64,000 bases of DNA, from contig JAGLCJ010000010.1 in the NCBI GenBank assembly GCA_023146255.1, positions 1-64,000 of the forward strand, in the 5' to 3' direction. The notes under the pieces were generated by a model. The model made no database searches. It was not told where the DNA came from and saw only the letters and a program-made list of their open reading frames with translations. How positions within the stretch are numbered: the stretch's first letter is position 1; every line of letters starts with the position of its first letter. Shown piece after piece: positions 15,358 through 24,553 of the stretch. Made by a program: the position numbers and the translations under genes. The DNA is from Alcanivoracaceae bacterium. GTDB lineage: Bacteria > Pseudomonadota > Gammaproteobacteria > Pseudomonadales > Alcanivoracaceae.

Positions 15358-15933
15358 ATGAACAACGCAAAGGTACTGGCATTTGCCGGTAGCGCCCGAC
15401 GTGACTCATTGAACAAGAAACTGTCCCGAGTGGCAGCAGAGCGGGCAAAGCAAGCCGGACTGGATGTCAGCTGGATCGATCTGCGCGATTACCCGCTGCC
15501 ACTGTATGACGGCGATCTCGAAGCCGAGCATGGCATTCCCGACAATGCCCGCAAGTTGCGCGCATTGCTCGATCAGCATCAGGGTCTGATCGTGGTATCG
15601 CCGGAATACAACAGCTTTATCACGCCGCTGATGAAGAACACGCTGGACTGGATCTCGCGCCGCGATGGCGACGTCGACGGACTGGCGTCATTTCGTAACA
15701 AGGTGGCGCTGGTAATGTCGGCATCGCCGGGCGGCTTTGGCGGTATGCGCAGTCTGGCCCTGATCCGCCAGCTGCTCAGCCATCTTGGTGTGACCGTATT
15801 ACCGGAACAACTGGCGCTGCCAAAAGCCCATGAAGCCTTTGATGATAACGGTGCGCTGAAAGACGAGCAGCTGCAAAATCGCCTTGACGGCATGGTGCAA
15901 CGACTGGCGCAGGTGTTGCGCAACTGGTCCTGA
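15358..15933 (+). CDS. NADPH-dependent FMN reductase
   Basis: A 191-residue flavodoxin-fold flavoprotein. The FMN-phosphate loop GSARRDSLNKKL starts near residue 11, and SPEYNSFITPLMKNTLDWISR is the family signature. SASPGGFGGMRSL follows. This group (SsuE/ArsH/chromate reductase type) reduces FMN, quinones or azo compounds with NADPH. The start at 15358 follows GGGAGAG; the frame upstream overlaps the pirin gene and is not used. It precedes the Kef-type antiporter by 12 bases, and KefF-type flavoproteins are known partners of Kef systems, so it may activate it. Confidence 0.87.
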   Translation: MNNAKVLAFAGSARRDSLNKKLSRVAAERAKQAGLDVSWIDLRDYPLPLYDGDLEAEHGIPDNARKLRALLDQHQGLIVVSPEYNSFITPLMKNTLDWISRRDGDVDGLASFRNKVALVMSASPGGFGGMRSLALIRQLLSHLGVTVLPEQLALPKAHEAFDDNGALKDEQLQNRLDGMVQRLAQVLRNWS

Positions 15934-15945
15934 CAGGAGTAACAC

Positions 15946-17796
15946 ATGGCAGGCTATGCCGCTGAACTGACCCCGGTGGTCGCCGTACTTGGTGCCAGTA
16001 TTGTTGCCGTGACGCTGTTTCGCCGTCTTGGCCTCGGCTCGGTGCTGGGTTATCTCGCCGCCGGCATCGCCGTCGGCCCTTTTGGCCTGGCGCTGTTTAC
16101 TGATCCGAAATCGGTACTGCATCTGGCAGAGCTGGGTGTGGTCATGTTCCTGTTTATCATCGGTCTGGAAATGCAGCCATCCCGATTATGGCAACTGCGG
16201 CGCGACATTTTTGGTCTTGGTGCGGCGCAGGTTGCCACCTGCGGCCTGTTACTGACGGCACTCGGCTATTTTCTGTTTAACCTGCCGGCAACGGTGGCAC
16301 TGATAGCAGCCCTGGGCTTTACCCTGTCTTCTACTGCGATTGTTTTTCAGGTACTGGAGGAGCGCGGCGAAACCCTGACCGCAAAAGGCCAGCGCACAGT
16401 GTCAATTTTGTTGCTGGAAGATCTGGCGATTGTGCCGCTGTTGGCGCTGGTCGCGTTCCTTGCCCCCGGCGCAGGCGGTGAAGAAAACCACCGCTGGACG
16501 GATGTTGCTGTCGGTGTTGGCGCGGTGTCCCTGTTGATTGTGGTGGGTTACTGGTTACTCAGTCCTCTATTCCGATTACTGGCTGCAGCAAAAGCCCGCG
16601 AAGTGATGACTGCCGCTGCCTTGCTGGTAGTGCTGGGCGCGGCGCTGTTGATGGAGCTCAGCGGATTGTCGATGGCGATGGGCGCATTTCTCGCTGGCGT
16701 ATTACTGTCGGAATCCTCGTTCCGGCATCAGCTGGAAGCAGACATTGAACCATTCCGCGGTTTACTGCTTGGCCTGTTCTTCGTCGGAGTAGGCATGCTG
16801 CTCGATCTGCAGCAGGTAGCCGGAAACTGGCCATTGATTGTCGCCGGTGTGCTCGCCTATATGGGCGTGAAAGGAGCCGGAATTTATCTGGTTGCGCGTC
16901 TGACCCGCGCCGGCCATGCCGAAGGGCTTTATCGCACCGCCATGCTGGCCGAGGGAGGCGAGTTCGCTTTTGTGCTTTACTCCGCTGCCGCGGCAGTCGG
17001 TATTTTTGACAGCAGCGTGCATGCCAATTTCAGCGCCATTGTTATTCTGTCGATGGTACTGACGCCGCTGTTTATTCTGGCACTACGCTGGCTTCTGCCA
17101 ACCGGGAGTGTTTCGCTTGATGGTATTGAGCCGGCCAGTAACCTGAGCGGCGACGTACTGATTATCGGTTTTGGCCGGGTAGGTCAGGTGGTCAGCCAGA
17201 CGCTGCTGGCGCGCGGCGTTGATGTTGCCATCATCGACACCGATGCCGAACAGATCCGTGATGCCTGCAAGTTTGGCTTTCGTATTTACTACGGCGATGG
17301 CGGCCGCCTTGATGTGCTGCATGCCGCCGGTGCAGAAAAGGCCCAGGCGGTAGTGATCTGTGTGGATGAGCGCGAAGCCACCAATCGCATTGTTGAACTG
17401 CTGCAGCATCACTTCCCGCACGTTCAGATTCTGGCGCGCAGCTTTGACCGCCGGCACGCACTGGAGTTGGTGGCCCGTCAGGTTCACGCGCAGGTAAGGG
17501 AAACATTTGAGTCAGCCCTGCAGCTGGGCGAACAAACACTACTGGCCATCGGTGTTAACACAGAAGAGGCCGCTGAGGTGGTTGATCATATTCGCCAGCG
17601 TGACCACGAACGTTTTGATCTGGAAGTCGCTGGTGGATTGGCCGCCGGCGCTGCACGCCTGTATGGCAACCTGGTCAAGACAGCCCCACTGACTCGACCA
17701 CAGCGCGAAAGTCAGGCGTTGAATGAAGAGGCCCAAGCGCTGATGCATCGGGGCGGCGTTGCCACCCCGACGAACAGCCGGAAAAACTCTGAATAA
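15946..17796 (+). CDS. Kef-type K+/H+ antiporter (CPA2) with TrkA-N domain
   Basis: A 616-residue CPA2 transporter. About 11-13 hydrophobic segments cover residues 5-385, with SVLGYLAAGIAVGP and GFTLSSTAIVFQVL as typical early helices. The cytosolic TrkA-N/RCK domain begins near residue 400 with IIGFGRVGQV, a GxGxxG dinucleotide-binding loop and a terminal acidic residue in IIDTDAEQ. KefB/C close on glutathione and open on glutathione adducts, acidifying the cell during electrophile stress; the presence of the FMN reductase immediately upstream (KefF-like role) fits. Start follows CAGGAG. Confidence 0.86.
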   Translation: MAGYAAELTPVVAVLGASIVAVTLFRRLGLGSVLGYLAAGIAVGPFGLALFTDPKSVLHLAELGVVMFLFIIGLEMQPSRLWQLRRDIFGLGAAQVATCGLLLTALGYFLFNLPATVALIAALGFTLSSTAIVFQVLEERGETLTAKGQRTVSILLLEDLAIVPLLALVAFLAPGAGGEENHRWTDVAVGVGAVSLLIVVGYWLLSPLFRLLAAAKAREVMTAAALLVVLGAALLMELSGLSMAMGAFLAGVLLSESSFRHQLEADIEPFRGLLLGLFFVGVGMLLDLQQVAGNWPLIVAGVLAYMGVKGAGIYLVARLTRAGHAEGLYRTAMLAEGGEFAFVLYSAAAAVGIFDSSVHANFSAIVILSMVLTPLFILALRWLLPTGSVSLDGIEPASNLSGDVLIIGFGRVGQVVSQTLLARGVDVAIIDTDAEQIRDACKFGFRIYYGDGGRLDVLHAAGAEKAQAVVICVDEREATNRIVELLQHHFPHVQILARSFDRRHALELVARQVHAQVRETFESALQLGEQTLLAIGVNTEEAAEVVDHIRQRDHERFDLEVAGGLAAGAARLYGNLVKTAPLTRPQRESQALNEEAQALMHRGGVATPTNSRKNSE

Positions 17797-17800
17797 CCCG

Positions 17801-17861
17801 CGGGAGCGGTCGATCGACCGCAGTCCACCCGGAAGAATCACGGCCGATCGGCCGCTCCTGC
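17801..17861. repeat. dispersed palindromic repeat, copy A (variant)
   Basis: GGAGCGGTCGATCGACCGC and a second palindrome CGGCCGATCGGCCG ending in GCTCC form the same layout as the four TGTAGGAGC...GCTCCTACA copies, but the outer ends diverge (CGGGAGC, GCTCCTG). It sits in the convergent gap between the Kef gene and the H-NOX gene. Confidence 0.75.
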
Positions 17862-17890
17862 GACAGATATGGCGGTTTTTCAGAAGCTCC

Positions 17891-18439
17891 CTAGCTGGCA
17901 ATCGCCGCCCGGTTTGAGATGCGGATAAGCATCCGCACACCACCGGAAATTTCGCTTTCGCGGATATCAACATGCTCGCCGTAATGTTCGGCAACGCCGA
18001 GCATGATGCCATGGGCCAGCGCGGACATGCGTCGTTCGGAGCGATAGTCCAGTTGCAGATGCCCGCTTCCTAGTCGGGTGAACTCCAGCTTTGGCGGCTC
18101 TGCGCCGGGATTCTTCATCCGCACCACCCGATGAATCGTTTCTTCCACATTCATCAGCAGTGACTCGGTACGCCAGTCCGCCGGAATCAGGGCGCCGTAC
18201 ATCTCCATCAGGTGTGGCGCCAGAAACGAACCGAATGCGCGCAACAGATCATCGCGGGCAATGCCGGACAGTTTTACTGCGGCGGCAGCAACCTGTCCCA
18301 GCGTTTCGTCCGGATAGATCTTGATCGGCACGAACATTTCATCCTCATGCCCGGCTTCTTTCAGAATCGCGCTCCAGGTGTCGCTGTCAAAGGTCTCCTC
18401 GACGAACTGCTTCAGTTTGGTAAATACCACGCCATGCAT
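17891..18439 (-). CDS. H-NOX (haem NO/O2-binding) protein
   Basis: A 182-residue stand-alone H-NOX sensor. The proximal haem ligand is His103 (EETIHRVV) and the haem-propionate clamp YxSxR is Tyr132-Ser134-Arg136 (DYRSER). No distal-pocket Tyr is obvious, which in the family favours NO over O2. Stand-alone H-NOX proteins usually regulate an adjacent histidine kinase or c-di-GMP enzyme; here none is adjacent. It starts 15 bases after the stop of a pirin gene with GAGGGATC as its Shine-Dalgarno, so the two are probably co-transcribed. A degenerate GGDEF-EAL protein is encoded 5 kb away, which may or may not be related. Confidence 0.9.
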   Translation of the reverse strand: MHGVVFTKLKQFVEETFDSDTWSAILKEAGHEDEMFVPIKIYPDETLGQVAAAAVKLSGIARDDLLRAFGSFLAPHLMEMYGALIPADWRTESLLMNVEETIHRVVRMKNPGAEPPKLEFTRLGSGHLQLDYRSERRMSALAHGIMLGVAEHYGEHVDIRESEISGGVRMLIRISNRAAIAS

Positions 18440-18454
18440 AGTGATCCCTCATCA

Positions 18455-19417
18455 TCAGGTTGCCTCCCCCCTGAACCGCATCCCTGCGGGTAATTCAGGA
18501 GCCCGTAGCCGCTCGCCCGGATATCCCCTGACCTCTCCGAAATCTTTTCCGGCATTCCACTGCCGGATATAACTTTCAATTTCTGCCTGACTGCGGCCGA
18601 TAAAATTCCACCACAGCAGAATGCCTTCGGCGAACGGTTCGCCGCCGATCAGCAGTATTTTTGTCGCCTCGGGGAAATGCAGCGACAGCGTTTGCCGATG
18701 CTGGCCGAGATAAAGCAGTTCGCCGGGCAGCAGGGTTTCGCCGGCAACCTCAGCACTGCCGGTCAATACCAGCACGCCGTATTCGAAATCCGGGCGCAGC
18801 GGAATTTGTGTTGATGCGATACCGTCACTGCGCAGATCCATGCCGAGCAGCGGGCTATACACTCGGGTCGGCGCTTTCTCACCAAACGCCTCGCCGACCA
18901 GCAGTGTCATGTTGACGCCGTCCTGCTGATTCCGCGGCAGTTCCGGATAATGCTCAAACGCCGGGGCGATATGGCGCTTGTCATTCGGCAGGGCAATCCA
19001 CAACTGCGCGGCTTGCAACAATGGCGAGCGCTGCGCGGGAGATTCCTCGGAATGGCTGATACCACGTCCGGCGGTCATCAGATTGACCTGCCCGGGCCGG
19101 ATCAGCTGCTCACAACCAAGACTGTCGCGGTGAAAGAACTCACCGTCGACCATCCAGGTAAAGGTTTGCAGACCGGTATGCGGATGCGGGCCAACGCGCA
19201 TGCCATCACCATGGCTGACATCCACAGGGCCAGCATGATCAAGAAAGCACCAGGCGCCGATCATGCGCTTGCCCTGATTGGGCAAAGCGCGGCGAATGGT
19301 CATGCCCTCGCCCAGCGTCGCCACCCGGGCAGGCAGGCGCAGCAGGACATCCTCGGCATTGCGATTTGGACATTCAGCGGAAGCTGAAACTTCGTTGCCG
19401 GGCAGTACCGTGCTCAT
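18455..19417 (-). CDS. pirin family protein (second copy)
   Basis: A 320-residue pirin-type bicupin, longer at the N-terminus than the copy at 14430. Metal ligands are His78 and His80 (PHPHTGLQTFTW), His122 and Glu124 (GISHSEES). The start at 19417 is chosen because the frame further upstream is non-coding promoter and terminator sequence. It is the first gene of an operon with the H-NOX gene downstream. The 5' flank has three GCACCA-type boxes (19442-19447, around 19468-19473 and 19499-19504) of unknown meaning. The role may be Fe-dependent oxygenation or redox signalling. Confidence 0.85.
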   Translation of the reverse strand: MSTVLPGNEVSASAECPNRNAEDVLLRLPARVATLGEGMTIRRALPNQGKRMIGAWCFLDHAGPVDVSHGDGMRVGPHPHTGLQTFTWMVDGEFFHRDSLGCEQLIRPGQVNLMTAGRGISHSEESPAQRSPLLQAAQLWIALPNDKRHIAPAFEHYPELPRNQQDGVNMTLLVGEAFGEKAPTRVYSPLLGMDLRSDGIASTQIPLRPDFEYGVLVLTGSAEVAGETLLPGELLYLGQHRQTLSLHFPEATKILLIGGEPFAEGILLWWNFIGRSQAEIESYIRQWNAGKDFGEVRGYPGERLRAPELPAGMRFRGEAT

Positions 19418-19524
19418 GGGCGCTCTCGCAATTTTTTCATCGCACCATGTTGAAGCAAAAACGGCACTGCACCAACGGTGTAGTGACAAAAGTTTATTGC
19501 ACCATGGTGCGAGAACTCCCATAG

Positions 19525-19556
19525 AAAAAGGGCGCCGAAATCGGCGCCCTTTTTTT
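19525..19556 (-). terminator. intrinsic terminator of amtB
   Basis: GGGCGCCGA (19530-19538) and TCGGCGCCC (19541-19549) form a strong stem, with A-run before and T-run after, so it can work in both directions. It lies 18 bases after the amtB stop and ends the glnK-amtB unit. The pirin gene promoter lies just beyond. Confidence 0.85.
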
Positions 19557-19574
19557 GGTGTTGCCTGGCAGCGA

Positions 19575-20846
19575 TTACTTCTTGCTGCTGGCGAACTCCG
19601 GGTAGGCTTCCATACCACACTCCGACAGATCCACACCTTCGTACTCTTCTTCTTCCGAGACGCGGATGCCGACGGTGGCCTTGAGGATGCCCCAGACGAT
19701 CAGGCTGGTAACGAATACCCAGACAAAGATCGTGGCAGCACCGATCAGCTGACCAGTGAAGCTGGAACCATCATTGGTCACCGGTACCAGCAGCAGACCG
19801 AACAGACCGACTACACCGTGAACCGAAATGGCACCGACCGGGTCGTCAATTTTCAGCTTGTCCAGGGTGATGATGGAGAACACCACCAGCACACCGGCAA
19901 TCGCGCCGAAGATCGTAGCCTGCAGGGCACTCGGGGTATCCGGACCAGCGGTAATAGCAACCAGGCCAGCCAGAGCACCGTTCAGCAGCATGGTCAGGTC
20001 AGCCTTGCCGAACAGCAGGCGGGCGGTGATCAGGGCAGCCACAGCACCACCGGCGGCGGCAGCGTTGGTGTTCAGGAACACCATGGCAACCAGCGCAGAG
20101 TTGCTGATATCGCCCAGCTTCAGTACCGAGCCGCCGTTAAAGCCGAACCAGCCCATCCACAGGATCATGGTACCCAGTGCAGCCAGCGGCAGGTTGGCGC
20201 CCGGAATGGCGTTCACCGAACCGTCTTTGCCGTACTTGCCTTTACGCGCACCCAGCAGCAGTACACCCGCCAGAGCAGCAGCAGCACCCGCCATGTGAAC
20301 GATGCCTGAACCAGCAAAGTCGATGAAGCCAAGGTCACCCAGCGTGTACATGCCGAATACCGCATTGCCGCCCCAGGTCCAGCTGCCTTCCATCGGGTAG
20401 ATGAAGCCGGTCATGACTACAGCAAAGGCGAGGAATGCCCACAGTTTCATGCGCTCGGCAACGGCACCGGAGACAATCGACATGGCAGTAGCAACAAACA
20501 CTACCTGGAAGAAGAAGTCAGAAGCACCGGCATAGATCGAACCGCCGCGGAATCCGTCTTCACGGGCAGCAAATTCACCCAGTACAGCGTCTGCATCCAC
20601 ATCGGCAATGCCGGAGAGGAATACATCACCGCCGTACATGATTGCGTAACCACACACCATGTACATGATGCAGGCCACCGCATACAGGGCGACGTTCTTG
20701 GTCAGGATTTCAGTTGTGTTCTTGGCGCGGACGAGGCCGGATTCCAGCATGGCAAAGCCGGCTGCCATCCACATTACCAGAGCGCCACACACCAGGAAGT
20801 AGAAGGTGTCGATGGCGTACTGTAGTTCGTAAATGTTGTTTTCCAC
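19575..20846 (-). CDS. amtB: ammonium transporter
   Basis: A 423-residue Amt/Rh-family ammonium channel with about 11 membrane segments. There is no obvious cleavable signal peptide. Pore-lining motifs include the FQVVFVATAMSIVSGAVAERMK region, the first pore histidine in GSGIVHMAG and the second in GAISVHGVVG, and the family signature DFAGSGIVHMAGGxAALAG-like segment. It carries ammonium, or NH3 with a proton, into the cell and is blocked by the unmodified GlnK trimer. It follows glnK by 96 bases on the same strand and ends at an intrinsic terminator. Confidence 0.95.
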   Translation of the reverse strand: MENNIYELQYAIDTFYFLVCGALVMWMAAGFAMLESGLVRAKNTTEILTKNVALYAVACIMYMVCGYAIMYGGDVFLSGIADVDADAVLGEFAAREDGFRGGSIYAGASDFFFQVVFVATAMSIVSGAVAERMKLWAFLAFAVVMTGFIYPMEGSWTWGGNAVFGMYTLGDLGFIDFAGSGIVHMAGAAAALAGVLLLGARKGKYGKDGSVNAIPGANLPLAALGTMILWMGWFGFNGGSVLKLGDISNSALVAMVFLNTNAAAAGGAVAALITARLLFGKADLTMLLNGALAGLVAITAGPDTPSALQATIFGAIAGVLVVFSIITLDKLKIDDPVGAISVHGVVGLFGLLLVPVTNDGSSFTGQLIGAATIFVWVFVTSLIVWGILKATVGIRVSEEEEYEGVDLSECGMEAYPEFASSKK

Positions 20847-20942
20847 GGTGTAACCCTCCAGATGGACACGTCAAATCGTTGGCATGGATCGTGACGTTTT
20901 TTCTGCAGCGATTAAGCTGCAAACCGTTTTAGCGTCGGGCGG

Positions 20943-21305
<363 letters not shown>

Positions 21306-21385
21306 TCACCGGCGCCGTACCTGTTCCGAACCGAGGCGGAGCCTCATCCAGTCTTCAGGGGTTGCCCCCTGCTTGTCTCCACAAA

Positions 21386-21402
21386 CGCACGATCCATGCC
21401 AA
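21386..21402 (-). promoter_or_regulatory. sigma-54-type promoter of glnK-amtB
   Basis: On the minus strand TTGGCAT-GGATC-GTGCG matches the -24/-12 pattern: GG and GC are separated by exactly 10 bases. The leader to the glnK ATG (21281) is about 95 bases. About 95 bases further upstream, 21496-21512 has a good right half (AAAATGGTGCA) of the NtrC consensus but a poor left half, and a separate TGCACC lies at 21528-21533. The 300-base gap 21282-21581 holds no gene, only this promoter region and the start signals of ubiK. Confidence 0.6.
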
Positions 21403-21581
21403 TAGATAAAATGCGTGTATTTTCATGGGGTTGAAAAAAAACACGGGGCCGTGACCCCAGGTTCTGGCGCGATTATAGCGCACGAATACGGGGCACTCCC
21501 CAAAATGGTGCAACTCTTTTCCTGTCCTGCACCGTGCTACCATGATTGCCCTTTTCGGCCGCAACCGGACTTGCTCTTACC

Positions 21582-21830
21582 ATGACTGACCAGCCTTTTA
21601 TCGACCGTCTGGTAGCCGACATCGGCCGCCATCTGCCCGCCGGCCTGGAACAGTTGCGCGACGAAGTCGAACGCAGCGCCCGTGCCATTCTTCAGGAAGG
21701 CATCAGCCGGCTGGATCTGATCAGCCGGGAAGAGTTTGATATCCAGCAGCAGGTGCTGGCCCGCACCCGCGAGAAGCTGGAAGCACTGGAAAAGGAAGTG
21801 ATTGAGCTGGAGCGTCGTCTGGCCCCGTGA
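21582..21830 (+). CDS. ubiK: ubiquinone biosynthesis accessory factor UbiK (YqiC family)
   Basis: An 82-residue, highly helical protein of the YqiC/BMFP family. The C-terminal half is a predicted coiled coil (REKLEALEKEVIELERRL) that trimerises, and the N-terminal half is amphipathic. UbiK supports the Ubi complex in aerobic ubiquinone synthesis and binds membranes and lipids. The start at 21582 is chosen for the family-like MTDQPFIDRL start. The position next to glnK-amtB is conserved in pseudomonads, where comM usually follows; here 6.5 kb of other genes intervene. Confidence 0.88.
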   Translation: MTDQPFIDRLVADIGRHLPAGLEQLRDEVERSARAILQEGISRLDLISREEFDIQQQVLARTREKLEALEKEVIELERRLAP

Positions 21831-23692
21831 AAGCGCTTCTGCTTCTTGTTGCACTGGGCTTCAGCGCCAGCGTCACCGCCAGTGATGACCCGCTTTGCGC
21901 CGCCACTGCTGCCGAAGGCGACGCCCTGACCCTGCTGGCGGCGGACTCCATGGCCCTGCACCGCCTGCTGGCTTGTCCACGCACGGATACCGTACCTGCA
22001 TTGCAACCCGCTGACCTGCTTGATGCCGGCAGCGCTGTCGACAGTGTCGATGGCAACGGTCGCAGCTCCCTGCATCTGGCATTGCTTGGTCTGCAACAAC
22101 CGCAGCATGTCGACTTTTTCCGTGATGCCGCCCTGCTATTGCTGAGCCGCGGCGCGGCAGCGGAGCTTGCCGACAACGAGGGTGTCCGTCCGCTGCATCT
22201 GGCCAGCGCCGAACCGGACGGCATGATCAGCGGCGAACTGATTGCGCTGGGCGCCGATCCCCTGATCGCCGACAACGAAGGCAACACTGCCCTCGACCAT
22301 GCCGTCCGCCACCCCGGTAATGCCCTGACCTTTGCCCTGCTGCTCGACACCGCAGGCGCCGATCTCGCTGACGACGTACTCGAGTTGCTGGTGGAAACCC
22401 TGATCCAGCAGCAACGCGCCGACCTGCTCGATCAGCTACTGGAACGCTTTCCGACTCTGGAGCTGGACCCGTTGGATGCCAGCCGGGCGCTGGCCCTGCT
22501 GCTCCAAGACGGTGGCCGGCTGGAAAGCGCCGAACGGTTCTGGCGCGCCGGCGCCGATGCCCGGCAAGTATATCGTCAGGGCGGCGGCGATCTGGCCTGG
22601 CGACTGGCCAGCCTCGGCCACCTTGCCGAACTGGATTGGCTGCTGGCCGATGGCTTTCCGTTGAACCAGTTGCCGGAGAGCGGCTTCCCACCGCTGTATT
22701 TCGCCAACCTTGACGCCACTCGCCAACTGCTCAAGCGCGGCGCCGACCCGAATCTTGGTTCGCGCCAGCACGGCACGGTGGCCGCCGCCTTTATTGCGCC
22801 GCCGCCCCCGTTTGACGACGGCGGCGTCCCGCTCGACAAGGCCCGGCTAACTCTGCTGCTGGACGCCGGCCTCGATCCGAACCGTCGTGATGCCCAGGGC
22901 ATGACCGCGCTGGAACGGGCACTGGATGCCGATCAGCTGTGGTTGGTGCAGGCCCTGATGGAAGCCGGAGCGGAACCGACCCGCACCCTTTCAGGTGAGC
23001 GCTCACTGCTGCCAAAAGCCATGAGCCAAGGGCGCCTTCCCACCATTCAGTCCATGATCCGGGCGTTGCCCGACGTCACCGACCGACACCCGCTACTGCT
23101 GCTCGACTACGTCGGCAGCGATAACGCCAATACTGAAATCGCCGAGGCGCTGCTGGTGGCGGGACTGTCGCCGGATCTCAGCGGCGCCGAAGGCGAAACC
23201 GCGCTGCTACGGGCCGCCCGCCTGCAACGCTGGCCATTGGTCACCCTGATGTTGCGCTACGGCGCCGATCCGGAGCGAGCCAACGCTCAGGGCTGCAGTT
23301 TGCATTGCTACAGCTGGTCCATGCCGGAGCCGTTGCAAAAGCAGCTTCGCGGCGGCGAGGCCTCGCATTGGCAGTGGCCTGACATCAATCAGCAGCCGGC
23401 GGCTTTCTTCGCCCTGACACTGTCTCCCATGCTGGCGCTATGGCTGCTCAGCGTTGCGGTGGCCCTGGCACGGTACCGGGCCATGTGGCCCGGGGCACTG
23501 TGGATGACGGTCAGCGCGCTGCTGACGGTGCTGGTCGGCGCCGCGCTGTTTGTCGACTGCGACCCCTGCCTGACCCAGCAGCGCAACATCCAGCATTATC
23601 TGCTGATGACTTTGGCAACACTGCTGTTCGCCGCCGGCCCATGGCGCAAGCGGCTGATTGCGCCACCCCCTGAGCGCCCCAACGAGTACTGA
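21827..23692 (+). CDS. exported ankyrin-repeat protein with C-terminal membrane segments
   Basis: A 621-residue protein starting with GTG that overlaps the ubiK stop by 4 bases. A signal peptide (first 18 or so residues, ending SVTAS) precedes a long run of degenerate ankyrin repeats between about residues 60 and 500, recognisable from segments such as NEGVRPLHLAS, DNEGNTALDHAV, AQGMTALERALDADQLWLV and GAEGETALLRAARL with 'LLxxGADP' turns. Three hydrophobic segments (about 526-548, 552-575 and 585-605) end the chain, so the repeats probably face the periplasm and the tail is in the inner membrane. Ankyrin repeats mediate protein contacts; the partner is unknown. It is co-translated with ubiK. 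Confidence 0.75.
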   Translation: MKALLLLVALGFSASVTASDDPLCAATAAEGDALTLLAADSMALHRLLACPRTDTVPALQPADLLDAGSAVDSVDGNGRSSLHLALLGLQQPQHVDFFRDAALLLLSRGAAAELADNEGVRPLHLASAEPDGMISGELIALGADPLIADNEGNTALDHAVRHPGNALTFALLLDTAGADLADDVLELLVETLIQQQRADLLDQLLERFPTLELDPLDASRALALLLQDGGRLESAERFWRAGADARQVYRQGGGDLAWRLASLGHLAELDWLLADGFPLNQLPESGFPPLYFANLDATRQLLKRGADPNLGSRQHGTVAAAFIAPPPPFDDGGVPLDKARLTLLLDAGLDPNRRDAQGMTALERALDADQLWLVQALMEAGAEPTRTLSGERSLLPKAMSQGRLPTIQSMIRALPDVTDRHPLLLLDYVGSDNANTEIAEALLVAGLSPDLSGAEGETALLRAARLQRWPLVTLMLRYGADPERANAQGCSLHCYSWSMPEPLQKQLRGGEASHWQWPDINQQPAAFFALTLSPMLALWLLSVAVALARYRAMWPGALWMTVSALLTVLVGAALFVDCDPCLTQQRNIQHYLLMTLATLLFAAGPWRKRLIAPPPERPNEY

Positions 23693-23884
23693 TCACCGTC
23701 CTGCCGCGTTCGGATCAACTGCCATACCAATTCTTTCTTCGTAGCCTTCTCATGCTTTTCACCTACCCGGTGTCACTGTGCACCGAGACAATGTCGTGGA
23801 CGCTCGCTGCCCGCTGCTGCAGATCTCCGGAAAACCGGGCAAAAACGGAGCAGCGAGCACAGACCACTTTTGAGGATTTGCTCC

Positions 23885-24553
23885 GTGCCCATTTTAAAGT
23901 CGGCCAGCTATGGCTTCATTGTTTACATATTCTGCGGAGTAAGCCTCGCCGCCAGTCTCGATGTCACCGTAACGGATGCTCAGGGCAGGCCCCTTGCCAA
24001 CAGCATTGTGGTGCTACGCGGGGAAAACCTGCCGCCGATCGATACCTCAATCACCGAAGTCAACCAGATAGCAAACCAGTTCGACCCCCATGTGACAATT
24101 ATTCGGCAACACAGCGCGGTGATATTCCCCAATCTCGACCAGACCCGGCACCAGGTGTATTCGTTTTCCAGCGTCAAGCGCTTCGTCACCAATCTGTTTG
24201 CCGGCCGCGAAGCCGACCCGGTGAATTTCGAGAGCGTTGGCATCGTACCGGTCGGCTGCAATATTCACGACCGCATGCATGCCTATATCTATGTCACCGA
24301 TGCCCCCCAGTTTGCGATCAGCGACATCGATGGCATCGCACGTTTCAATGATCTGGCGGTTGGCGACTATCAAGTGGAAATGCTGCATCCATGGCAACTA
24401 AGTCCCGGTAGCGTTACCCGCGACATCCGCGTGCGACGTGCCGGTCGCGATCTGTCCATCAGCGAGAGTGTTGGCACAATTGGTCCGGACCCGAGAACAC
24501 CGCGCCGGCCGGTGAACAATCCGCTAATTCGAGGAAATCCCTTTGCGCGCTAA
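23885..24553 (+). CDS. exported cupredoxin-like protein (MauL-type)
   Basis: A 222-residue protein often annotated as a methylamine-utilisation protein. The GTG at 23885 has GAGGA 8 bases upstream and is preferred to an upstream TTG (23870). A signal peptide ends near ASL at residue 24. All four type-1 copper ligand positions are present: His89 (TRHQVYSFS), Cys125 (GCNIHD), His128 and Met131. The fold should be a small blue copper-like beta barrel, located in the periplasm. It opens an operon with a degenerate GGDEF-EAL receptor, whose start overlaps its end by 11 bases, an outer-membrane protein and a truncated haemoglobin; a copper or redox sensing role upstream of the receptor is inference. 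Confidence 0.8.
   Translation: MPILKSASYGFIVYIFCGVSLAASLDVTVTDAQGRPLANSIVVLRGENLPPIDTSITEVNQIANQFDPHVTIIRQHSAVIFPNLDQTRHQVYSFSSVKRFVTNLFAGREADPVNFESVGIVPVGCNIHDRMHAYIYVTDAPQFAISDIDGIARFNDLAVGDYQVEMLHPWQLSPGSVTRDIRVRRAGRDLSISESVGTIGPDPRTPRRPVNNPLIRGNPFAR

Noticed and set aside
19442..19512. GCACCA/GGTGC boxes upstream of the pirin gene as NtrC sites near amtB
   Set aside because: The spacing between the half-sites (1-3 bases) does not match the NtrC consensus, which needs about 5 bases between GCACC and GGTGC, and they lie downstream of amtB.
19278..20309. Plus-strand frame of 343 residues across the pirin promoter, terminator and amtB
   Set aside because: It is a shadow of amtB and crosses a strong intrinsic terminator; its low-complexity Gln/His/Asp composition is not protein-like.
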